A DNA stretch of 60,000 nt from Takakia lepidozioides (taxonomy: Eukaryota > Streptophyta > Takakiopsida > Takakiales > Takakiaceae). The notes beneath the pieces were generated by a model that was not told where the DNA came from, did no database searches, and saw only the letters and a program-made list of their open reading frames with translations. The stretch spans positions 40,178,001 through 40,238,000 of the forward strand of contig CM060731.1 in the NCBI GenBank assembly GCA_030704615.1, written 5' to 3'. The translations under genes and the position numbers were made by a program. Positions 21,690-34,300 of the stretch are shown piece after piece; within the stretch, counting starts at the first letter, position 1; each line of letters starts with the position of its first letter.

Positions 21690-23226
21690 ACATGAATCCC
21701 ATGCCTCCTAAGTCTCCTCCCTCAGGAGCAGGAGGTGGACCATCCGGCCTTGGAGCCGGTACCACCTGAGCTGTGGCCATGGCAGCGAGCCTCTGCTCTA
21801 GCTGCTGAAGCCGGTTGGCCATGCCTTGGTCACCACCCTGACCTCCGCGTCCTTGGCCATCTTGAGCTTGCCCTTGGCCTGCACCTCGTGTCTGGCCACC
21901 TCGACCTCTCTGGGCTGCTCCACCTCGCCCCCGGCCACCATTGTTCCCTTGGAACTGGCCTGGGCGCAACTCAGGGTGCAAACCATAGCACTTGGCCTCT
22001 CCATGCCCGTACTTGCCACAATACCCATACTGCAACTGTGCAGGGTATATCAGTGCCAAACCATTGCCTCCCTCTGGACAATCTTTCTTGACATGGGGTC
22101 CTCCACATGTCCAACACACCACATCCGCCCGTTGTTGGCTTGCAAATGAAGGGAGAGACCCCTGCATCTGAGGTCATCTCAGTCATGCCCTGGGCTTCAC
22201 CTGAGCTCCATTGTTGCCTTGAGCACGTTGAGGTAGTGGCTGGCTAGGAGCACCACTACCCCGTGATGCCTCCTTAGCAAATCCTACCATGACCACTCGT
22301 TCCTCCACCATGTTGAGCTCTATCCGCTCTGCCAGCAAAAACACATTTGCTAAGGTGGGTTGGGCCGCTTATAGGAGAGTTGCATTCCGCACCCTTCTCC
22401 TCAGCTCCTTGTCCAATATCCCATACCAGAATTGGACTGCCGGAGCCTCCGTAACCCCTTGGATTACATTAATCAAGCGCCTCATGCGAGTGAAAGCCTC
22501 CCTCAAGCTCTTAGTAGGCTTCCGTTGGAACTCTTGCAAGCTCCTCAACTTCTCTGTCCTCACCCCTTGGTAGTTCCTTCTCAACTCTTCGAAGAACTCC
22601 ACAACAGGGTTGAAGGTAGGCACTGCCACTGGTGCTAGTGCAGCAGTAGCTTGGGTGGACGTCGTAGTTGTTGTACCACTAGTCCCACTACTGCTCATGG
22701 AAGCTGCCGGTATGGCTGCTGCCCTTGTCCCTCTAGTGATGGAGACATAGTCGGGTGACCAGTACATCCTCCACTCCTCGATCTCAACATCGTGCCCCCG
22801 CCTAAACTCATGGTAATCATCCATGGGCGGCCCCTCAAGGTGCTGAAACAACCCCTTCTATGCCATGAAAGGCGTAAACAGTTGTGGATTGCACATTTGC
22901 TGCAAGTCACACCAACTATCAAACTCTTGAATGAAATCATCCAACTCAATGGTGCCCACCGCCCCAGAGTACCTACGTGGCCCATTGGTGGCTCCATACA
23001 TCTCCTCCATTGTGTCCCACAACAATGACAAAGAAACAACTTGCACCGCCGGTGTGAGTCCTCCTGATTCACAATCCGAATCAGAACCTTCCGTAGAAGA
23101 CATATGACGTGAAGGTGGCCTAAACCGCACACCTCGTCTCGTATACCTGCTAGTATCGCTAGTGCTCGTACCGGCACTTTCCCCAACAACTAGTGGGCAC
23201 CTCCGTGTGGACAAACTAACACTCAA
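21690..23226 (-). pseudogene. Retrotransposon gag, second copy
   Basis: Close relative of the gag at 15,969-14,500, broken into at least four frames (23,226-22,858; 22,851-22,369; 22,167-21,690). Start MSVSLSTRRCPL. Recognisable capsid blocks are GTIELDDFIQEFDSWCDLQQ and YQGVRTEKLRSLQEFQRKP. The zinc knuckles CWTCGGPHVKKDC and CGKYGHGEAKC are both present. There is a stop between the N-terminal and capsid parts near 22,857. Confidence 0.8.
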
Positions 23227-24211
23227 CCGGTCATGAACATGTCTCTAACCCCCCCTCCACAAGGTATCCGAGTAGAGAACCTGATGCGGCTTATGGTTTG
23301 GAATACTAGGTTCATAACATAGCCTGCACCTGCACCTGCATCCACCGCAGGCACTCCTATGGTTGGCTGGTCATCACCTCCAACCTCACCACATGAGAAA
23401 CAAAGATGGTCTGACTAGTCATCAACCCAGCCTCACCATTGACAACATGCTCTAGGGTTGGATTGGCGATCAAGCCCGAGTCAACCACCTATAAAATCAA
23501 GCGCCCACACAAAACTAGCATGGCGCACAATCAAACATGCAGGTGTGGAGGGGATCCAAACACAAGAATGAAAACAACAACTCCCCCACACCAAAAACAA
23601 CTCCATAGTGTCGCTCCTGCAACCCAGCCCAAACCCGGACTGACTCTTGCCTCCACCTACTGAAAGGTCTCGGCATACAGAGAAGGTGGAAAGCTACGAG
23701 GAAGGGAAACTAAAGCAATGCCTATCCCCAGCACGCGCTCATCCCAACACCCTCTTTTTTCCTCTCTTCTCTCACTTGCATGACCATGAGAGCATGCTGT
23801 AGACATTCCTCAAACCGCCTGTCGCGCACCTCACTTCGGTAAGCTCCCCTTCAAGTCATAGTTACTCGCTTTGGTGCGCGCGCCTAACTCCCTAACTGGC
23901 CACCGGGCCAACTCGGAGCTTCGGCTGCTCACCGGGACATAACGGTCCCCCTTTACTCCTCCACAAGACCCTCTCCCAATTTGGGCCTAGTGGAAATTCC
24001 CTTTGGTCGATGGCAGTCCGGAATAGCTCCCCACACCTTGGTCGCTTTCCGGCTCGCACGCTTACTCACTAGTTTTTGGTCACCAACGGGCTTGCACCGT
24101 TCTCGGGGTTACTACTCCCTATATATACTTCTGTGACTGTCCGCGGGGGTTTCACAAACAACACCACCATTTTATGGCAAACCACCACGAAAACCCTCGA
24201 TTCCCGGTGAT

Positions 24212-24285
24212 GAGTCGTGGTGAGTCTTGGCCCACCCACCACGGTCCCCTTGGACCATGATGAGTCCCAAGACTCCCCACGACTC
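24212..24285. repeat. Long imperfect hairpin in LTR/leader
   Basis: Arms GAGTCGTGGTGAGTCTTGG (24,212-24,230) and CCAAGACTCCCCACGACTC (24,267-24,285) pair at 18 of 19 positions, enclosing a smaller palindrome GGTCCCCTTGGACC. As RNA on either strand this would form a stable nested stem-loop; in an LTR leader it could act in packaging or transcription end formation (inference). Confidence 0.7.
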
Positions 24286-24839
24286 CCACCACAAGGTCTC
24301 CGCCCCCATGGTGAGTCCTATGCCACCCCCACTAAGTCCCACTAAGCTACTCAAGGTTGCTTCAGCCCCTTGCTGCCACCGCCCCCACCATAGGGGCAGC
24401 CCCTCTGCGTCCCGACCCCCCTGCCCTCAAGGCAAAGGGCCACGACACCGCCCTCCACGAGCTCATGAAACTTGGCCTCCAAGGCCCCATGCAAGCCTCC
24501 ATAGGGTCCGCCAGTGCCTCCTCTTGTCCACCAGTCATTCCTTAGAATGGAACCACCTCAGGAAACCATGCCGTTCACTGAAGGTTCAAAAATGGAGCAA
24601 ATAGAGGTACATATAGGCCCCAACAACATTCTGTCCAAAGGAATTACCTGCAGGTTGGTCTTCCCCATAGTTAAGAATTGGGCTGAAAACCCGAAAAGAT
24701 TACCTGCAGGGAAGTAATCCCATTTGTTAAAACGCAACAGAGAGGCAATTCCGACTTTTCTGCCGGATCAGCTAGCTCAAAACCGTTGTTCTTCAGAGCC
24801 CAGCCTCCCCATCAAGGTCCCACGAAACGAGTAAAAAAA

Positions 24840-24862
24840 GATATATATATATATATATATTT
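24840..24862. repeat. (AT)n microsatellite
   Basis: About 22 bp of alternating AT in the leader/LTR of the second Ty3-like element. Confidence 0.9.
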
Positions 24863-25439
24863 TTCACTCTAACTGTTCGCGGCCTTCCGTGGCTCCAACC
24901 GTCACGACTCCTCACGGCCCGCCCTAGGCACTCGTTGGCCACGGGCTGCCCCGTGATACCCCGTGGTAACCACTCCCACGAGCCTTCACGGCCCGCCATC
25001 CCCACGATCTGGTCACCGTGCCCACCCGTTGTGTCCGCACCACGACTTCCAACGGTCAACGTCCAACGGTCACGGTCAACCATCACGACCTGGGCTCGTG
25101 GTATCTCGTGATACCGCCCCAACGGCCCATCACGACCACTATTCCCTACGTTCCCTAGAACTCCCAACGAGTTATCATGCGTTCTCGGGCGTTCCCACGC
25201 GTTCCCGAGCTCTTCCCGAGCTGGGGTTTGCTCCTGCACATGTTGCCGACGAGCTATGGCTTCTGCGGAGCCATCAGCCCCATTGCCCTGCACTCCTGAG
25301 CTCTCACGGCCCACTAGAAGCGCCCCCAACTCAACAAGCAAACAATATGCTGCCCAACAAGCTCCATTTCTTCATGAAACTCACAAAAACGAATCTGAAA
25401 ATACACATCTTTACAAACTTGGTGCACCTGCACTTCTCA

Positions 25440-26416
25440 TGCATATCCCCTGGCTCTAGGGTGCCTCGTTGCTGCCCTTCCAGCCCCGCTCTTGCCACTC
25501 CAAGAGCCCTTACACTGCTGAGTTTCAGATTGAAACTCCAACTCAACACATGCACTGATTTGCACACAAGAGGGACCAGCCCCCTCTCTTCACTCATACC
25601 TCTTCATGAGCTTGGAGCTAAAGCTCCCAACGGGCTGCGATGCATCCCCTCGCAGCTCCACCATTCGGCTGCTCCTCATCTACCCGCAACAACTAGTTTC
25701 GGATAGAAATACCTGGAGCTGATCATATCATCTCCAACCTGCAACACGCTAGTTTCCCATGCACAGCCCACATTTCTGCAGCTCCTTAACTCGGCATACA
25801 GCTGAAGAAGACGATCACCAGTTCGTCCACTCGTGGCCAACATCTCCTCCGCTTCACACTAGAAGCCCAAACTTGGTTGCTATAGTGTTGAGCTATGCAA
25901 CGCCGCTCTTCAACATAGGCTACCCGCCTCTCTATCTATGGCAAACCTGCAACCTGTTCGCCTTTGCACTCTATCCGCTTTGGATAGGCTTATGCACGGC
26001 TCCCTGCACTCTAGGCTGAACCGCTTTTCGTCATCTGAAAATAAAAGTGCTACAACTAATTCGAACCTGGCACTCACAGACTCAAGCTGATCTTTCTCGA
26101 GTGATAAGGAAAGGAATGATACAAGCACACAAGCTTTCTCAAACTCACATACTTGCACATGAAAACATCACTCATATATTAAGTCGAGCCAAGTGCACCC
26201 CACGCCATGGGGAATCCACATCGGCGCCATAGCTAGACGCGGTGAGGCTCAACTCAAGAAAGATGAGCCCACCGCGACCTGCCGTGAAGATAACAACGTC
26301 AGGTGCCCAAACATGTATTGGCCCCTGGATTGACACTTGGGTCAATCCCAAATGTCAATATATAAAAGCTAGCTATTTCCTAGCTAACTTCACACTAGTG
26401 GTAAAATAACTTGACA
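25440..26416 (-). repeat. LTR body of second Ty3-like element
   Basis: Shares dispersed blocks with 19,600-20,433 of the first element: the CCAGCCCnGCTCTTGCCA block, a GATTGAAAC block, GTGCTACAACTAAnTCG, GGCACTCACAGA, CTCGAGTGATAA and the GTGCACCCCACGCCATGGGG block, ending TTGACA at 26,416. The inner boundary is not determined. Confidence 0.65.
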
Positions 26417-26459
26417 AACATTTCGCTTCATATTGACTAGGATAGCCTCTGTCGTTGGT

Positions 26460-26810
26460 CCATGTGTCCAATGTCATCTAAGTCCAAATGCAATCCTCTC
26501 TGTATCCAAGTGCGTCTCCTATGTCGAGGCCCAAATGCGACCTCTAGGGTAGCATGTGCCGTGGGCCCAAGTGTCAAGTGTCATCTGAGTCCAAGTGTAA
26601 GATCTTCTATATATCGCAGTGCATCTCCTATGTTGAGGCCCAAGTGCGACCTCTAGTGTAGCCTATGACGTTGGCCCATGTGTAAAAAATTAAAATCTAA
26701 GTCCGAGTGCTATCTCCTATGTATCAAAGTGCGTCTCCTATGTTGAGGCCCAAATGCGACCTCTAGGGTAGCATGTGCCGTGTCCAATGTCATCTAAGTC
26801 ATCTAAGTCT
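26460..26810. repeat. Tandem repeat, about 110-115 bp, three units
   Basis: The block GTCTCCTATGTnGAGGCCCA followed by AnTGCGACCTCTAGGGTAGC recurs three times, near 26,512, 26,624 and 26,733, with intervening TCATCTAAGTCCAAGTG-like sequence. No coding potential is recognised. Confidence 0.75.
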
Positions 26811-27067
26811 AATCATTATTTTTCCACAGAGCCTACAACCAGATTTGAACCGGAGACCTTTTCTTTGATATCCCTCCCATCGAAGCTCCGATCATTGTGC
26901 CAGGAAAGCCCACTTTCCTATTTTTTGCGAATTTCCAGCGACCCAAAGTACTTGAAATTCGACAAAAATCATGAGACCAAGCCCGTGCACCCCTCCTCAC
27001 CTAGGGCTTTTCAACGGTACCAAGCACCAGGGCTGGGGCCGCGGTTTGGGACATCTCCACGTGACGA

Positions 27068-27111
27068 AACAAAACAAACAAAACAAACAAAACAAAACAA
27101 AACAAAACAAA
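27068..27111. repeat. (AAACA)n microsatellite
   Basis: About 44 bp of AAACA/AAAACA repeats. Confidence 0.9.
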
Positions 27112-27294
27112 CGTCTCTCTTCACATATTGATCTTGCTTGAAGGTAATCCTCAAGCCCTAAATCTTTTGCTGGCTAGTGAAAATAAATTGGACTTATTTG
27201 TTAGTAACTCTTATTCCTCCATAACTGCCCCGGGGTGAAACTCTGTGCACATGTACATATTCATTTCTGTGCCCAAAAAGGCCATACTAGTACA

Positions 27295-27460
27295 TATTCC
27301 AAAAGCCCGGGACAAGATTCTCTAGCCCAGGACAAGATTCTAAAATTCCTTAAAATATTCTCTAGCCCAGGCCAAAAGTTTCGAATGTTCGTATAAATAT
27401 GCTCTAGCCCGGGCTTAATACTCCAAAAGCCCGGGACAGATTCTAGAGCCCGGGCTTAAG
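27295..27460. repeat. Interspersed AGCCCGGG short repeats
   Basis: Six AGCCCGGG or AGCCCAGG blocks, several followed by ACAAGATTCT, are packed in about 165 bp; some pair as the palindrome AGCCCGGGCT. No gene is recognised. Confidence 0.6.
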
Positions 27461-27479
27461 ATCTGGATAAGATTCCCAT

Positions 27480-29530
27480 CCCAAGGATTTGGATGAAAAA
27501 CATGAGTCATTAGTTGACCTTGGGTCATATACTTCGTGTATATCTAAACATATACAATGATATTTCTCCTGTATTAGTACACCTAAAGTACGTGTATTGT
27601 TGAGTTGGAGTTCGCTGCCCCAACAGACAAGACTCTGGTTTTGGGCTTTTCTAAAGGTACTCGTTTGTCCGTCTCCCGTGACTATGGTTAATCCAGCATT
27701 CCGGCTTTCTTCACATAGGCCTGAGTGGAAAGGTGCGGAGCCTTTGATCTGGCAATTTGAACTGGAAGCTGGAGAATGTAAACAGGGCTGTCCAGCTGAT
27801 GATGCACATACTGAAGAGTCTGTGAGCAGGCTGTAGCAGGTGCTTGTGGGTTACTCAATATGTCTGTGACTCTCATATTCACCCCGGCAGCACCGCACTG
27901 CTAGCGTAGAACACCTGCTAACGGCTTAGCAAGCCTAGCAGCTGCTCCAACGAAGACAATGCCTGCCGCACAATGCACTGCCGCACAATTTCTCTATGGA
28001 CAGTCTTAATCATTGACACCTGCTCTCATTGTCCTGAGGCCTTGCCGCACCTTCCAAAGCTCCATGCCGCAGCTGCAGTTTCCATATATCTGATCATCTG
28101 TCTGCTTTCGCTTTCTTACAATCTGTATGCCCTATAACTGTTGCCCTGTTCCTTGTAGAGGAGCTGAACTCAGAATTGCTACCGTTTTTTTTGTGGGCAT
28201 TTTGGGTGGCAGGCACGGTTAATTCACTCAATAGTGAGGCTAAGAAATTTTGACCACTACTATACCAGAAACTGTGAAAATGCTCCAGATTGCTGTTATA
28301 TCAAAGTAATAAAATGTCAACTTCCCTGTTCTAGCCGTATGTTTTTGCAGATTCATTATTTGTGCTTGTCAGTCTTTGTCATCTGGGTTTCTAATAGATG
28401 TCCAGGGACTTGTGAGGACAGGCCTGGTGTGTTGGTTTGTTTGAATGGATGGTATTCTGCCACTTCTATTCACTGCAGTCTGTCCCAAGGCTGTTGTCAA
28501 CAATGTGTTTTGACATTCCTGTGTCAGGTTGTTTTAGAGCCCTTTACCAAGACTGGAGGACGAGCCTGGATCTCTTCACAACAAAGATGCCATTCATTAG
28601 TTCTGTAGAACACATCTTCAAACTTTCTATTGAATTGATTTTAGGACCAGAAGGCTATATCTAGCTTGCAATTTTGGCTTGGTTCTAAGGAATTGTAGTG
28701 TGCAGGGGGCCTTGCAGAGAGGTCCTGTTGTTCGCCTTCGCCATGTTGGGCGCTTCATTTTTTCCCAAACTACCCTTTCTTTCACAGAACTGTCCAGTCT
28801 GGTAGCACCAATTTTGCCCTTCAATGAAGCTAGCTCCAGGAGACCAATCGAGTAGATTCAACTGGTGCTCGACCCTCGCTCTCAGAGAGTCACGACCCCA
28901 AGCTCTCAGAAAACTGGAGAATTCTCTGCTTTCTCAGAGATCTACATCTGCAAATTGAGCTCACAACAGTGCCACTAATTAAATGTGCCTTATCAGAAAC
29001 AAGATTTACTGGAAATTTATGTGGGTTGTGAAACAAGTAGGATGACCATCACTTTTTCTGAGTTTTAACTAACTACTAACTAGGGCCTCTTCACTTGAGG
29101 CTTTCCAGTGAGCACATGCATGTTTATGCACCAGTGTGGATCTCTGTGCATAAATGTCATATGATACAATTGACAACACAGCAGATGCAGTAGCCTTGCC
29201 GATGTGTACTCCAGCTCTACTGGTGGAGAGAGATCTGTGGAGATTCCAAAGGGGAAGGTTCAAGTGATTGAGCTCGTTAAGGGTAGCTTACTCGACGAGT
29301 GTGCATGCACATTTCACGATACAGAGCTGGAGGTAACCTGTTGGCACAGGACCTTCCCACATGTAATGGTGCCCCCCTACAAGATACCTTGAGATTAATG
29401 ACAGGACCTTAGTACCTATTCTTTTCATATTGATAAAATACAGTATCCCATGCAACAGATCAAACATTCAATTGAGCAAGCCAGATATGAGAGGGCAAAC
29501 TCAGAAACTGCCACTAAAAAAGGTAGCCTC
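27480..29530. other. Intergenic, no gene recognised
   Basis: Several frames of 60-120 codons exist but none shows a recognisable domain or a coherent splice model. The stretch 29,204-29,392 plus is open and charged but unidentified. Confidence 0.4.
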
Positions 29531-29531
29531 T

Positions 29532-29738
29532 CAAGCTTGGTGGAATCCAACTTATGAGGGCTCCCGGGGAGGCTCCGCATTTCTGGTCTCTTCCTCCCTT
29601 CTGCCTTCTGTCTCCTCAGTTGATTCATGGGTTTTGGGCAGAGTTCAATGTCTTTTCATTGACACTCCCAATCATGCTGGGATGCTTGGGATTATCAATG
29701 TCTATGCTCATAATTCTTCCCTAGACAGAGCCCAGCTC
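29532..29738 (+). pseudogene. LINE endonuclease fragment
   Basis: About 69 codons read AWWNPTYEGSRGGSAFLVSS, then GRVQCLFIDTP and [19 protein letters not shown]. This matches an internal part of the AP-type endonuclease of plant LINEs (the SRGG block and the INVYAPN block). Sequence on either side does not continue the domain, so it is an isolated relic. Confidence 0.7.
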
Positions 29739-29833
29739 TCCTTTGGCCTCCTTTTGGTAAGTAAAGTGTGTTCCTTTCTGCAGTATTGCAGGATGAGCTC
29801 ATTCGCGGGACTTACTGTCGAAAACGAGTCCCA

Positions 29834-29971
29834 GGACTCTGGCTCCAATGCACTTGTGGGCTCACCAAGGAGAAGAATTGGTGCGTTCTTCAAAACTGCC
29901 CGCGCAATTGCAATTCTAAGTCGCTGGCCTGCACTAAGTTGCAAACCACGCATTCCAATGTGTGTCATAAC
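29834..29971 (-). pseudogene. ABC transporter (ABCB-type) nucleotide-binding fragment
   Basis: About 45 codons read [40 protein letters not shown]. This corresponds to the ABC signature and Walker B of an ABCB transporter, where LSGGQ and ILLLDEATSALD are usual. The signature Gly is Ala and the Walker B Asp is Gly, so it cannot hydrolyse ATP. Flanks do not match. It lies opposite and just past the LINE endonuclease relic. Confidence 0.7.
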
Positions 29972-30118
29972 CATATGGCAAACTACAAATACAATGGTGT
30001 GCATTAGCAATTCTTGATGCTTCAGTAATGTCACCCTATGTCTGCTTGAAAAGGTCATTAGAGAAGCCGACTCCAGCCCACTCTGAAGTGCAGAAAACGC
30101 AATGGTGACAATATTCAT

Positions 30119-31307
30119 GCTACTGTTGCGTGATGCCTGTCAATCATAACAGATCATGCACATTAGATGTATACCCAAGCTTTAATCCTTTGCCAGGCCA
30201 TGGACTTGTAGCCATGGATACAGCTAGACAGATCTCCCCTCTATGGTGGGTGTCAATTTTAGTGTGCCAGCATGCTCTGTCCAACCGGCCAATAGTATTG
30301 TCCAAGATTGAAACTTGTTCAATACAGTGACATTGAGTAGCCGTTGAGTAGCCATTTAATATCTTTGTGTGGTTCAGGGAATAAGAAGAGGACAAGCACA
30401 ATTTTGATATAGGGCTTGATTTGTACCAGATGAGCACAGAGTCCAGGAATGCCAAAAACTTATTGCCAACCACACTATGTAGCCCGCTGTAACATGCACC
30501 TCCTCCACATCAAAACAAAAAGGATTCCTGTCAAGTGTCTCATAATTCATACTATCGGTTCTCAGGTGCAACAAAACTGCCATCAGTGAGCACAACTTGG
30601 GGCTGATGAGCCGAGCATGTCTAAAAGCCTTCACAGAATTACCACAAATGTTTAAAACAATTCCAACAAGATGGAAGGCCACTTAATGGAAGGCCATTGA
30701 ATGGAAGACAAAGCAATATGAGGCTGTCCTCAACATCCAGCTAAGCCTTTCACCTGACTGAACTGTGCTCATGTAGCATCCGTAGAGGGCCATCAAATCC
30801 TATTGAAAGAAAGCACAATTCGCATAGGGAAAACAAGTAACCAGTCTGGGGTACAGAGAAAGCTAAAATGTCCACTCTTTGAAAGGTTATAGCCAGACAA
30901 GTTTGAATCCAGAGTTCTAATCTTTAATCTTCTAAACTTGCTGGGCTTTTGGAATCAAGAATATTCCATATCCCAGGATAGTACACGAGTATGGCCTTTT
31001 TGGGCTTCCGTAGCGAAGAGGCGAAGTGCCCCTATCGAGCTTATGCATGTGGGATGGCAATCTGGACAGTAGAGCATCTTCGGGAGGTTTTGAAGTATTT
31101 AGACACGATGTGGCTTTCTCTTCCGCTGCAGCGACATGGTGTCCGAACTTAGTACCGAACTTAGTAGTGGGGCGGCTTTCAGTGGGTGATGGGTTACAGT
31201 GACCCTCATTCTTACCTCACACCTGCTGTTGCAATCGTGTCTTGCATCGGGGTTGGAAATACACGGACCAAATATATCTATTGCCTGTTTGTTGCTCACC
31301 TGCGAGG
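30119..31307. other. Intergenic upstream of the PDF-PPR gene
   Basis: Minus-strand frames at 30,144-30,682 are open but unrecognised. The promoter of the downstream plus-strand gene should be in the last few hundred bases; I see no clear TATA element. Confidence 0.4.
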
Positions 31308-34300
31308 ATGGCAGAGTCTTCCGTCGTTCTCCTGAGCGCGCATGCCGACTTTAAACCCAAGGTCCTGTCCACTCGCTTCAGTCATGCGGGAGGCCTCGCA
31401 TCATGCAGCGGATTGAGGGGCTGGGCTGTGGAGCTGAAAAAGGCATCCCACTTCGCATTTGGCAGAGGACGGAGTCCCTTGCATGTAGTTGGCATGGCGC
31501 CTCGCCAACCTCCAGGGATGCCATTCAAATTAGGTAACACTTTGCGGTTTCGCTTCTTGGGTTAGCCGCCTTGTGTGTGCAGTAGGATGGGCTTGGAATT
31601 GCCTTCTGAGCAATTCAGTATAAACAAATGTACTCTGGGTAAAGAAGCACGAAAGCACAAGGGATAGCTAGACAAGGCTGATAATTGGCATTTCTTGCAC
31701 TTAGGTCTACTCTGGAGCATGGAACAGCGCTGGCATGAGTTCTATAATGATCCTTCACAATGGTGGGAAATTAGGATGAGTAATGTCTTTGCCTGGAGTT
31801 TGCAAGGTACTGGGGAGGGTTGAGACTGTGGCTGCTCAGCTGCTCCCTGGTCGTTTCCACAGACCACTCCAAAATCTCCAGACTACAAACATAAGCAGCG
31901 CACACAAGAGGGCTTGTGGATGGAGGGTTGGTTCAATCCTCCTTGGGTGAAAGAAAAAGTAGTTTCTATGCCACAAGATCGAGAACAGTCTGGTGATCAT
32001 GGAAAGAAATCAGAGTGCAGTTCTGATTCTGGTGTAGATGGTGGAGCTTCTTGGAAGCTTGCAGATGAAAGTGAGTATGACTCACAGTGATCTGATTAGA
32101 GGGGCAGCCTTGTCATGCACAAGCTTGTTTAATATATAAGTTTGGACGTGTTGGTATGTTCGACATTGTGTAGAGTCCAATGGAGCCCAATATTGCATGA
32201 ATATTGTTGAAAGCTACAATAGCACTCCTCCACAAAGGAACCGGTCAAAGTGTTGATGCTGTCCAAGTTTCGGGCACAAAGGTCTACTGTGGCGCATGGA
32301 GCAGCGCTGGCATGTGTTTTTTAAAGATCCTTCTCAATGGTGGGACAACCGCAATGGCAAGGTGTGGCTTTCTTAATATACGATGTGACGAAGTTTGTGC
32401 ATTCTGCAAAAGTGGGCTTTTCCTGTCACCATGATTTGTTCTTTTCCTGGTGTTTACAAGGTACTGGGGACGGTCTACTTGGTCTTAGGCTGCTGTGTTG
32501 AAATCTATTCAGCTGCACTATGGTGGTTCTCACAGACCAATCGGAGATCACTTGACTACAGACACAAGCAGCGCAAAGAAGAGGTCCTTTGGGTTGATGG
32601 TTGGTTGAATCCTCCTTGGGTGAGAAAAAAGCTAGGTGCTTTCATGACACAAAATCAAGGACAATGTGGTAAGGGCATCTTCTTCTTCAACACATTTCAG
32701 CCTGTTTTGTCCTCTTATCAGAGTCGTCCCTAATTTTTCAAGTTGAGCTCTGCGAGGTAGCTCGTCGGGTGGATGTATGGTGGTTTGGAGTGATTTTGAC
32801 ATGTTACTGCCATTGTGGCAATAGGCAATCCTCCAAAAACAGAAAACAGAGATGAGGAGAAGCTTTGGAAGGAATATTTTCTGGACCCCAGTCAATGGTG
32901 GGACAATCGAAGCGAAAAGGTGAATGCCTGTTAAATTACAGAGAAGATGCTTTGCAAAGCTTTCTTGGAAATTATCATCCTCCCTCTCTCTAACAGCACA
33001 TCTGTGAAGTCCTGGTAGTAATGTAGCATAGGAAATAGTATGTGGTAAGGAGGTTTCAAGTGTTTTAGGTTGTAATTGTCAGTTGCTAGCAGCAAGGGGA
33101 GGATCCATGCATTATTGGTGCCGAGGCAGGGATAGCTGAAGGAGGAGGGATGGAGTGTGGGTCCAGATTCATCCAAGGGGGCCGGATTTCAAGAACAATA
33201 TTACCTATGAATCCCTGTGGATTCATAGCTACAAGGAACCTGCATGGGTAGATGGTCAACTGGAAGTAGCACTGGCGGCCCAGTTGATAGAATCAGGCAC
33301 CTCCACCATGGCCACAGCTTCCAAAACAGGACCAAAAAAGGGAATCCATAATACCTCTTCTGGCACTTCCGGGCATGTGAGGATGCGTCAGGCAGGGCAA
33401 CTGAAAGAGGCTCTAAATATTTTAAACCAAGGAGGCATTTCAGCAGATTCAGAGACATATGTCTGTCTCTTGCATAAGTGCATAAAGATGAAAAGCCTGA
33501 AAGCCGGAAAGCAGGTGCATTCTCACATTATCCACAGCGGATTCAAGCCAAACATTTTTCTTCACAACACCCTTGTTAACATGTATGTTAAGTGCGGGAG
33601 TATTTTGGATGCACACCGAGTATTCAACAAAATGCCCGAGCGCAGTGTGATCACGTGGAATATTATGATGGCAGGATTTAATAAGCATGGGTGCGGCAAG
33701 AATGCCTTGGAGACATATGAGCAAATGATAGGGCAGGGTGTAAAGCCCAACCACATCACATTTGTTTGCGTTTGCAATGCATGTGCGAGCCTGGCAGCCC
33801 TGGAAGAGGGCAAAGAGGCCCATGGTGCCATCACCAAAGTGGGAATTGTGCCTGATGTCATTCTGAACACTGCCTTGGTGGACATGTATGCCAAATGTGG
33901 CAGCATCGAGGATGCAAAGGGAGTTTTCAACAATATGGCTGAACGAGATGTGGTGTCCTGGAACACGATGATCACAGGATATGCACTGCATGGGTGCGGA
34001 ATGGAGGCTTTGGAGACCTATGAGCAAATGATGCGGCAAGGGATGAAGCCGGACCAGGTCACATTTGTTTGCGTTTGCAATGCGTGCGCAAGCCTGGCAG
34101 CCCTGGAAGTGGGCAAAGAGGTCCATGGGGACATCATCCAAGCAGGAATTGTACCAGATGTCATTCTGAGCACTGCTTTGGTGGACATGTATGCCAAATG
34201 CGGCAGCATCGAGGATGCAAAGGGAGTGTTTGACAATATGGCCGAACGAAATGTGGTATCCTGGAGCGCAATGATCGGAGGATATGCCCAGCATGGCTGC

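Larger units (their letters stand above)
21690..26416 (-). mobile_element. Second Ty3/gypsy-like element, truncated after gag
   Basis: Same family and orientation as the element at 8,962-20,433. It has the LTR outer end at 26,416 (TTGACA), an LTR/leader of about 3 kb, and gag from 23,226 to about 21,690. Homology to the first element stops abruptly after the gag block GGMGFMCG near 21,690; protease, methyltransferase, polymerase and integrase are missing. It lacks the 2.4-kb minisatellite of the first copy. LTR sequence is clearly diverged from the first element, so this insertion is older or belongs to another subfamily. Confidence 0.75.

Noticed and set aside
30144-30682. Minus-strand frames of 102-109 codons
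   Set aside because: No recognisable domain, start context or splice model; not reported as genes.
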